The notes beneath the pieces were generated by a model. It saw only the letters and a program-made list of their open reading frames with translations. It was not told the origin of the DNA and searched no databases. This document shows, one piece after another, positions 1 to 5,285 of a stretch of DNA of 5,285 bases. Numbering within the stretch: the first letter of the stretch is position 1; each line of letters opens with the position of its first letter. A program made the translations under genes and the position numbers. The stretch is from NCBI GenBank assembly GCA_903834675.1, contig CAILKC010000926.1, positions 1 through 5,285 on the forward strand, written 5' to 3'. The DNA is from an uncultured Victivallales bacterium. GTDB lineage: Bacteria; Verrucomicrobiota; Lentisphaeria; Oligosphaerales; JAFGRS01.

Positions 1-12
1 CCGCACCGAGGC

Positions 13-114
13 CGCATGGTCCGCCCCTTCAGGGCTCAATCCGCGCTGTGGACGGGTACCCAGGGCGTTGCCCTGGGCTGGTATGGAACGCCCCTTTGGG
101 GCTGAATACCACGG
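13..114. repeat. Structured GC-rich intergenic repeat, two related hairpin units
   Basis: Two similar units flank a perfect hairpin. Unit A (about 15-41) and unit B (about 83-110) share the core atgg-(2-3 nt)-cgcccctt-(2 nt)-gggct followed by aat. In unit B, gcccc (90-94) pairs with ggggc (98-102) inside an outer stem of tggtat (79-84) with atacca (106-111). In unit A, gccc (23-26) can pair with gggc (32-35), and gtcc (19-22) with ggac (50-53). Between them cccagggc (59-66) pairs perfectly with gccctggg (70-77) across a gtt loop. Read in the frame of the downstream gene, the segment gives PRALPWAGMERPFGAE. I recall very similar peptides mis-annotated in many GC-rich bacterial genomes, especially Planctomycetota, which suggests a dispersed intergenic repeat. 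That is memory, not a search. No transposase or flanking target duplication is visible, and the role is unknown. Confidence 0.6.
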
Positions 115-167
115 CCCATCCTTATTGCACAGGTCGAAAAAACTGACACCTCTACGAGGATCGGCAG

Positions 168-203
168 ATGCATTCTCGGGACAGCCAAGGAGCCAGAGCA
201 TGA
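168..203 (+). CDS. Possible 11-residue leader ORF overlapping the start of the glycosidase gene
   Basis: An ATG at 168 opens a reading frame coding for MHSRDSQGARA and stopping at TGA 201-203. The stop overlaps the ATG of the glycosidase gene (200) in the classic ATGA arrangement used for translational coupling. A GAGG at 156-159 sits 8 bases before this ATG, a plausible ribosome binding site. The Shine-Dalgarno of the downstream gene lies inside this small ORF, so translating ribosomes would pass over it. There is no recognisable peptide motif and no run of regulatory codons. An ORF this short can arise by chance, so this is a candidate only. Confidence 0.2.
   Translation: MHSRDSQGARA
187..192 (+). 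promoter_or_regulatory. Shine-Dalgarno that fixes the glycosidase start
   Basis: AAGGAG at 187-192 lies 7 bases before the ATG at 200, a near-ideal spacing. This decides the start in favour of 200 over the in-frame TTG at 68, which lies in the loop of a repeat hairpin. The frame itself is open to the left edge of the window, so length alone would mislead. Confidence 0.8.
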
Positions 204-3200
204 GTACAACCTGGGTGGGAAGTGTGTGCTGCCTGCTGCTTCCGGCCGTGGCGCTGGCGGCGCCCATCGAGGTCGGCGCTCTGCGCCTGGTGCCGTTCCC
301 GAAGGAGGTCACGGTAGCCGAGGGCGGCTTCCGGCTGCCGACCGCCGCGGAGTCCTTGACCCTGGCCGTGACGCCCAGGGAGGGTGTTGTCGTGGCAGTT
401 GCGGCCCTCGTTGCCGAGATTGCCGCGGTCTGTCCCGGCAGCCAGGTCAGGCCGGGGGCTGAAGCGACCGCGGGGCCGCTGCTAGGGTTCACGCTTGAGC
501 GCAGCGGCGCTGGCAAGCAGGAGTTCCCGCTGCCGCCCGACGGCGGCTGGGGCGAGGGTTACGCCCTGCAGGTCAGCGCCGACCGCGTGGTCGGCACGGC
601 CAGGGCGCTGCCCGGGCTGGCCAATGCCCTCAGAACACTGACGCAACTGCTCCGCGCCAACCGGCACGCTGGCGCCATCCCGGCCCTCAGCATCCGCGAC
701 TGGCCATCCCTGCGCTACCGCGGCTACCAGGACGACATGACCCGCGGCCCCAGTTCCAAGCCGTCTTTCCTGCAGGAAGAAGTGGACCTCGGCGCCGCCC
801 TGAAGATGAACCTGTTCACCTACTACATGGAGCAGCAGTTTGCCTTCGCCAAACACCCGATTATCGGGCTGCCAGAAGACAACGGCGGGCTGGGGCCGAA
901 CGAATTGAAGGCGCTGGTGGCCTACGCAGCGGCGCGGCAGATTGAGGTGCTGGGCTGCCAGCAGTCCTTTGGTCACTTCGGGAACATCCTACGCCATAAA
1001 GAGTACGAGCATTTACGTGAGACGCCAGGCATCCTGGATCCAACCAACGAAGAGAGCTACAAGCTCCTTGACGACATGTACAGCGAGCAGACGTCACTGC
1101 TGCCATTCCCCATGTTCAACGTCTGCTGCGACGAGACCGATGGACTGGGCACGGGGCCGTCGGCGAAGCTGGCGGCAGAGATTGGCGTCGGCGGCGTCTA
1201 CGCCCGGCACCTGGCTCGGTTGCACCAGATCCTGAAGGAGAAGCATGGCAAGCGCCTGATGATGTGGGGCGACATTATCCTGCGGCACCCAGACAAGCTC
1301 AGCGAGATCCCCCCCGACACCGTCATGCTGACCTGGGGTTACAGCCCGCGGCCCGACTTCACCGACCAGATCGAGCCGTTTCGCAAGTCGGGTTTCGAGT
1401 TCTTGGTCTGCCCCGGGGTCAGTGGCTGGTCCCGTATCTTGCCGGATTTCGCGACGGCCACAACCAATATCCGTAACTTCGTCCGCGATGGCACGGCAAA
1501 GGGCGCGCTGGGCACCATCAACACCACCTGGGATGACGACGGCGAGAATCTTGGCGGCGGGCATTGGCATGGCTTCGCCTGGGGGGCGGAATGCGCCTGG
1601 AACGGCGGCACCACCACGCCGGAGGACTTCAACCGCCGGGTCGGCGCGGTCTGCTTCGGCGAGAGCGGCGACCACTTCGGCCAGGCGGTGGCGTCTCTGG
1701 GCCGGGCCGCCAATCTGCCCGGGCTGGACGGGATGATGAACCGGCGCTTCTGGGCCATCGACACGGCAGCATGCCCGGTGTCGGAGTCGGTGACTCGGGC
1801 GCAGGCCGCGGCGATTCTCGAACTCGTCAAGCCCGCGGTCGAGCATCTGCGCGCCCTGAAGGCTGAGGCCCGCGCCAACGCCCACGCCGTCGAGGTTATG
1901 CTCTTCGGCGCCGAACGCCTGCAACTCATCGGCGAGCGCATGCTGGTCGTGCTGGACGTCGCCGAGGTGGCCGCTGCGGCCGGGCGTGGCGAGCGCAGTC
2001 CGGCCGTAGCCCGGACGCAGGCCCTGGAGCCCCTGCGGCGGCTACGGCAGCGCCACGCCGAGCTGCGCGAGCGCTACAGCGCCCTCTGGAACTACGAGAA
2101 TGAACCCTACGCGCTGGACCGGGTGCTGCAGCGCTACGACGCGACCCTGGCTCGCTACGACCTGATGGCCAGCCGCCTTGAAGCGGTCCTGGCAGCCCTC
2201 GAGGCGAACGCGCAGGCCAGCCAGCAGGGGCCGCGGCAGCCCGTGCCATCCCTGGCCGAGGTCGGCCTGGCGTTGCGTGAGTTAGGCGTCCGCAACCTGC
2301 GGCCGGAAGCCAGCGTCGCTGCGCCGCTCGACGCGGCCCTCTCGTGGCCGCTGGCTGCCCAGGCGCGCCTGGGGCTGACCGTGCGCTGGCCGGACAGCAC
2401 TCCGGCCGGAGTCGCGCTGCCGCTGCAGGTGGTCATCCCCACCGGGGCCGTGCCCGCGACTGCGGTCCCTGTCCTGCTGCGGTTGACCGGCGTGGGCAGC
2501 GCCGCCGCCCAGGTCGCGGTCGTGTGCCAGGTCGAGGCCGCGGCCAGCGCTGCGGTACTGAGCTTCGTCGTAGCCCGGCCCGCGACCGGCTCGCCGGACC
2601 GCTTCCTGCTCTACGCCGCAGCGCCTGGAACTCCTCTGCCAGCCCTGACAGAGGCCGTCAAGGTCACCTCCGAGGAGAACGGCCAGGTCCGGCTGGACAA
2701 TGGTCGCGTCAGCCTCCTAGTCGGCGCCGAAGGCGGCCACATCTATGAGTGGAAGGTGCGGGCCGTGGGGGGGCTGGACCTGACCCAGCCCGGAGCCCGT
2801 GATTGGTCCGGCTTCGCCGACCTGGGCGGAGATCGGCGCAATGCCCGCTGTCGGCTCAGCGTGCTGCGGGCAGGACCGGCGCTCGCGGTTGTCCGGGCCA
2901 GCTCGCCTGAAGGGCTGACCCAGGACATCCTGTTGGGCGCCGGTCAGGGCTGGGCCGAGGTTATCCTGAACCTCACGCCGGGGTGGTTCTGGAACTACGA
3001 CGACGCCAACGTCTTTGCGCCTGGCGGGCCGCAGCCCGGCACCTACCTGTACTCGGACGGTTTCCAGGGCGCGGTCGGCCCGCATGCCGCCGGCACCCAG
3101 GCCCAGGTGCGCCGCGACAACGTCTCGTGGGCCGCCAAGACCCGTCCCGACGGACTCACCCTGGCGCTGCTGACGCCGGACGTGCGCACCCGCCTGATCA

Positions 3201-3382
3201 CGGGCCCCGGGGGTGGCTGGGGAGGCTGCGGCTCAGAGACTGCGAGCGCCACCTCGCACTTCGTTATCTTCGGCGACGTGGTCAAGGGCAACCTTCCTGA
3301 GGCTCTGAACGCCCTGACGCTGGCCCTCTCACTCAAGGACCAGCCACAGGTGACGCTGCACGGCATTGAGACACGGCCGTGA
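200..3382 (+). CDS. Exported GH20-like glycoside hydrolase (beta-N-acetylhexosaminidase superfamily) with C-terminal beta-rich extension
   Basis: Probably cleaves terminal N-acetylhexosamine or a related sugar from glycans outside the cytoplasm; the substrate is inferred from family only. The 1060-residue protein begins with a hydrophobic signal-like segment (residues 1-21, ending VALAA) that lacks a basic n-region. Residues about 25-165 fit the GH20b N-terminal domain (EGY at 119-121, TLTQLL near 148, IRDWPS at 165-170). The barrel starts at RYRG (172-175). Further family-like motifs are QQSFGHFGN (254-262), FNVCCDET with the expected catalytic pair Asp311-Glu312, MMWGD (354-358), TWGY (378-381), NTTWDDDGEN (441-450) and GAECAW (462-467). 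Residues about 505-665 are helical, with LWNYENEPYALD at 629-640. Residues about 670-1060 are beta-rich; from about 825 (VRLDNGR, GGHIYEW at 845-851, GWFWNYDD at 928-935) they resemble a carbohydrate-active beta-sandwich, possibly galactose-mutarotase-like. The motif order matches a little-studied GH20-like subgroup closer to hexosaminidase D than to classical GH20. The start at 200 rests on the Shine-Dalgarno and signal segment. Fold is fairly certain; exact activity is not. Confidence 0.85.
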   Translation: MSTTWVGSVCCLLLPAVALAAPIEVGALRLVPFPKEVTVAEGGFRLPTAAESLTLAVTPREGVVVAVAALVAEIAAVCPGSQVRPGAEATAGPLLGFTLERSGAGKQEFPLPPDGGWGEGYALQVSADRVVGTARALPGLANALRTLTQLLRANRHAGAIPALSIRDWPSLRYRGYQDDMTRGPSSKPSFLQEEVDLGAALKMNLFTYYMEQQFAFAKHPIIGLPEDNGGLGPNELKALVAYAAARQIEVLGCQQSFGHFGNILRHKEYEHLRETPGILDPTNEESYKLLDDMYSEQTSLLPFPMFNVCCDETDGLGTGPSAKLAAEIGVGGVYARHLARLHQILKEKHGKRLMMWGDIILRHPDKLSEIPPDTVMLTWGYSPRPDFTDQIEPFRKSGFEFLVCPGVSGWSRILPDFATATTNIRNFVRDGTAKGALGTINTTWDDDGENLGGGHWHGFAWGAECAWNGGTTTPEDFNRRVGAVCFGESGDHFGQAVASLGRAANLPGLDGMMNRRFWAIDTAACPVSESVTRAQAAAILELVKPAVEHLRALKAEARANAHAVEVMLFGAERLQLIGERMLVVLDVAEVAAAAGRGERSPAVARTQALEPLRRLRQRHAELRERYSALWNYENEPYALDRVLQRYDATLARYDLMASRLEAVLAALEANAQASQQGPRQPVPSLAEVGLALRELGVRNLRPEASVAAPLDAALSWPLAAQARLGLTVRWPDSTPAGVALPLQVVIPTGAVPATAVPVLLRLTGVGSAAAQVAVVCQVEAAASAAVLSFVVARPATGSPDRFLLYAAAPGTPLPALTEAVKVTSEENGQVRLDNGRVSLLVGAEGGHIYEWKVRAVGGLDLTQPGARDWSGFADLGGDRRNARCRLSVLRAGPALAVVRASSPEGLTQDILLGAGQGWAEVILNLTPGWFWNYDDANVFAPGGPQPGTYLYSDGFQGAVGPHAAGTQAQVRRDNVSWAAKTRPDGLTLALLTPDVRTRLITGPGGGWGGCGSETASATSHFVIFGDVVKGNLPEALNALTLALSLKDQPQVTLHGIETRP

Positions 3383-3393
3383 GGGAGGCGAAA

Positions 3394-3441
3394 GCGGCGT
3401 CCAGCCGCCGCAGTCCAAAGCGCGGCCTGGCCGGCCCGCGC
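3394..3441. terminator. Convergent spacer with two GC-rich hairpins, possible weak terminators
   Basis: The 78-base spacer between the two stop codons (3383-3460) holds two inverted repeats. The first pairs gcggcg (3394-3399) with cgccgc (3406-3411) and begins 11 bases after the glycosidase stop. The second pairs gcgcgg (3420-3425) with ccgcgc (3436-3441). Neither has a real U-tract: on the plus strand none follows, and on the minus strand the second hairpin is followed by only three Ts (3419-3417). They could stop converging transcripts by structure, or simply reflect the high GC content. Confidence 0.25.
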
Positions 3442-3460
3442 CGTAGGCCGCAGGCGCAGC

Positions 3461-5285
3461 TCAGGCGCGGAACTCGACCGCGCCGGCTTGGCCCAGCAGA
3501 TCGAGGTAGGCCTGCAGGCACGCCACCGGGATCGGGCCGTCGTGGACCAGCCTCTCGGCGATCTCGCCCAGGTTGCGTCGGCCGTTGATCCAGGGCCAGA
3601 TGCGAGCGAGGTTCACTCCGCCCGCGCTCAGCCGTTCGAGTTGCCCCTTCTGCTCGCCCACCAGGGCGGGTGGCGACCAGCGGCAGCGCCGCGGGATGCG
3701 TTCGAGGCCCGGGCCGCGCAGGAGCGGGCGTCGGGGCGCCCTGCCCTGTCCGCCACAGAGCGTCCAAGCCTGACGTGCTTCGATCTCGCCCCACTCGGCC
3801 AGGCGCGCACACAGCGCCGTCAGCTCGGCGGCCAGGGGCTGGTCGGCGGGCGCAAAGCGCGCCGTCTGCATGACGGCATCCTGCGCTTGCAGCGCCAGGT
3901 GCCGCACCTGCGACGCCAGGCGTTCCGGCGGGCTGCCTCCCTGGACCAGTGCGGCGTTCACCGCGTTGCCGATGCGGCGCTTCCAATCCTGTACCGCCAG
4001 CCGGGCCAGCCAGCGCGCCTCCGCGGCGCCCGCGGTCGCCATGAGGTAGAGGAAGCTACCGAAGGCGACGGCCATGCGGCCCAGCGTGTTTGTGCAGATC
4101 TGGTGCGGCAGGTCCTGATTGCTGTGGTAGTAGCGATCCGGCCAGGTGGAGACCTGCGGAGTCGGGATGTCGAAGTAGCCGTCGGAGATGAACGCATCGT
4201 TGCCAAAGAAGGGCTCCGCGTGCCAGGGGAAGATGGCGTAGTTGTCGGTGCTGAAGCGGGCCACCGGCTCTGCCGCCGCGGCGTCCAGCAGCACCTGCAT
4301 CAGGCCGTCGACGAAGGAGGCGTTGTGCTCAGGCGAAAGGAAGAGCACGGCTTCGCCGCCGCAGAGGGCAAAATCCTGTCCGGCGGAATCGCAGCAGAGA
4401 CCGGCGACGACCTGATCCAGGCGCTCGCGGTGCTCGTGAATGAAGGGCAGGAAGCCCTCGACTTCGGTAGCATTCAGGAAGCGGATGGTGCGGCGCAGGG
4501 GGGGCAGGGCGCCGCTGGCGGTCAGGCGGGCCAGGACCCGGGCCAACTCGAGTCCGAGACAGCAGCCCGAGGCATTGTCGCGGGCGCCGGGTTCCGAGAG
4601 GTGGGCCAGGAGCCAGACGTCCTCCTGGGCCAGGTCCGTGCCTGGCAGGGCGCCATGCGCCAGATCGGAGACGCCTTCCACCAAGGCGGTATCCACCAGC
4701 GCCCGCAGCCGCAGTGGCTCGGCGGACCCGCGCGCCAGGGCACGCAGGCGCCAGCCCTGCCTGGGCGAGAGGTTGAAGCCAAACAGTGGGGGCCCATTCC
4801 GGCGGCCGGAGAAGATGGTCCACATCACCAGGTCAGGCACGTCCTGGGGCTCACGCACTGGCGGGTGCGCGGTGAGCCAGGGCGGGCAGACACAGTCCGA
4901 CACCAGCCCGAGGCAGCCGGCCCGGTGCGCTGCCGCCGCCACGGTCGAGGGAAACTGGTCGGTCAAGAGGATGCGGCCGGCCCACTGGCCCTCCTGCACG
5001 CTATCCGACGCCAGTGGACCCAGGTGGATGACGAGTTCGGCTTCGACGCCGCCGACCGCTGTCGGGCGGCTGTTGCTGATCAGACAGAGGGGTTCGTCGG
5101 CGTAGCGGCAGATCATTCCGGCGCCGGCTGTGGGCGCGACCACTGACAACTCGGCGGCGTGCGGTTGCCACTCGAGCGGATTGCGGCGGCCGTCAAGCCA
5201 CTCGGTGCGGTCATCTGCGGGATAGGGAAAAACCTGCGCCTCGACGGCGCCGTTCTCGCGGTAGCGTTCGCGCAGCAGGGCGGCG
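3461..5285 (-). CDS. M28-superfamily zinc aminopeptidase-like protein, DUF4910 type, N-terminus beyond window
   Basis: Likely a zinc-dependent aminopeptidase; the substrate is unknown. The frame is open to the right edge, with the first whole codon at 5284, and 607 residues are visible before TGA at 3463-3461. The TTG at 5149 is not the start: the 45 codons before it encode family-like sequence, including FPYPADDRTEWLDGRRNP. Residues are numbered from codon 5284. A PA-like segment (about 82-140) includes GRILLTDQFPSTVAAAAHRAG. FGFNLSPRQGWRLRAL follows near 168-183. The metallopeptidase core has AHLSEPGARDNASG (227-240; candidate ligands His228 and Asp236), NATEVEGF with Glu274 as the likely acid/ligand residue, CCDSAGQD (Asp299), and STWPDRYYHSNQD (His387). 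These match, from memory, the DUF4910 patterns HLCHPxPSANDNASG, PEMTG, LDMVGxD and WPDRFYHTSxDT. A helical stretch follows, then a winged-helix-like C-terminus (about 556-605, with WINGRRNLGEIAERL). No signal peptide can be judged because the N-terminus is missing. It converges on the glycosidase gene across 78 bases. Confidence 0.85.
   Translation of the reverse strand, partial: AALLRERYRENGAVEAQVFPYPADDRTEWLDGRRNPLEWQPHAAELSVVAPTAGAGMICRYADEPLCLISNSRPTAVGGVEAELVIHLGPLASDSVQEGQWAGRILLTDQFPSTVAAAAHRAGCLGLVSDCVCPPWLTAHPPVREPQDVPDLVMWTIFSGRRNGPPLFGFNLSPRQGWRLRALARGSAEPLRLRALVDTALVEGVSDLAHGALPGTDLAQEDVWLLAHLSEPGARDNASGCCLGLELARVLARLTASGALPPLRRTIRFLNATEVEGFLPFIHEHRERLDQVVAGLCCDSAGQDFALCGGEAVLFLSPEHNASFVDGLMQVLLDAAAAEPVARFSTDNYAIFPWHAEPFFGNDAFISDGYFDIPTPQVSTWPDRYYHSNQDLPHQICTNTLGRMAVAFGSFLYLMATAGAAEARWLARLAVQDWKRRIGNAVNAALVQGGSPPERLASQVRHLALQAQDAVMQTARFAPADQPLAAELTALCARLAEWGEIEARQAWTLCGGQGRAPRRPLLRGPGLERIPRRCRWSPPALVGEQKGQLERLSAGGVNLARIWPWINGRRNLGEIAERLVHDGPIPVACLQAYLDLLGQAGAVEFRA

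Noticed and set aside
59..77. Perfect 8-bp hairpin cccagggc/gccctggg as a rho-independent terminator of an upstream gene
   Set aside because: No U-tract follows on either strand, and the hairpin sits between two related repeat units, so it is better read as part of the repeat.
143..176. Promoter-like ctgaca (143-148) before the glycosidase gene
   Set aside because: It matches five of six bases of a -35 box, but no acceptable -10 box lies 16-18 bases downstream; the nearest candidate, cattct at 171, is too far away and matches only half the consensus.
1..199. Left flank as coding sequence of a longer glycosidase or another gene
   Set aside because: The plus frame is open, but its translation comes from the hairpin repeat and shows no domain character. 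The Shine-Dalgarno and signal segment at 200 explain the start better.
1094..1924. A 276-codon minus-strand ORF opposite the GH20-like barrel
   Set aside because: It lies antisense to the best-conserved part of the glycosidase and has no family-like motifs. GC-rich coding DNA routinely leaves this frame open.
3488..5146. A 552-codon plus-strand ORF lying opposite the peptidase gene
   Set aside because: It is antisense to a gene with clear M28/DUF4910 motifs. Its product is rich in Gln, Gly, Ala and Arg with no recognisable domain, as expected for the shadow frame of a GC-rich gene. It starts at a TTG without a good ribosome binding site.
1..5285. Mobile element, CRISPR array, tRNA or rRNA, or defence system
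   Set aside because: I saw no transposase or integrase motifs, no regularly spaced direct repeats, no cloverleaf or rRNA-like sequence, and no nuclease or toxin gene. The window is almost fully accounted for by two enzyme genes.

Overview
The window is a GC-rich stretch of bacterial chromosome, clearly above 60% GC by eye. It carries two long protein genes that converge tail to tail, and an untranslated left flank of about 200 bases that contains a structured repeat. The base composition, a large exported GH20-like glycosidase, a DUF4910-type M28 peptidase, and an intergenic repeat of a kind I recall from Planctomycetota and related environmental bacteria point to a PVC-group or Armatimonadota-like organism. 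That placement is an inference with low confidence, because nothing here is a taxonomic marker.

Layout from left to right. Positions 1-114 hold two related copies of a GC-rich hairpin unit plus a separate perfect hairpin. Positions 115-199 are the leader of the first gene, with a clear Shine-Dalgarno sequence and a possible 11-codon upstream ORF whose stop overlaps the gene start as ATGA. Positions 200-3382 (+) encode a 1060-residue exported protein: signal peptide, GH20b-like N-terminal domain, GH20-like (beta-N-acetylhexosaminidase superfamily) barrel with a Asp-Glu pair, a helical domain, and a long beta-rich C-terminal extension. Positions 3383-3460 are a 78-base convergent spacer with two GC-rich hairpins. 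Positions 3461-5285 (-) encode the C-terminal 607 residues of a zinc aminopeptidase-like protein (M28 superfamily, DUF4910 type) with a PA-like insertion and a C-terminal winged-helix-like domain. Its reading frame is open through the right edge, so its true start lies outside the window.

The two genes are on opposite strands and are not an operon. A secreted glycan-cleaving enzyme beside a peptidase would fit breakdown of glycoproteins or cell-wall material, but adjacency alone does not show this. I see no mobile element, CRISPR array, RNA gene or recognisable defence system. The less ordinary points are the upstream repeat and its effect on start calling, the possible coupled leader ORF, the Cys-Cys pair next to the glycosidase catalytic residues with a large C-terminal extension, and the altered zinc loop of the peptidase.
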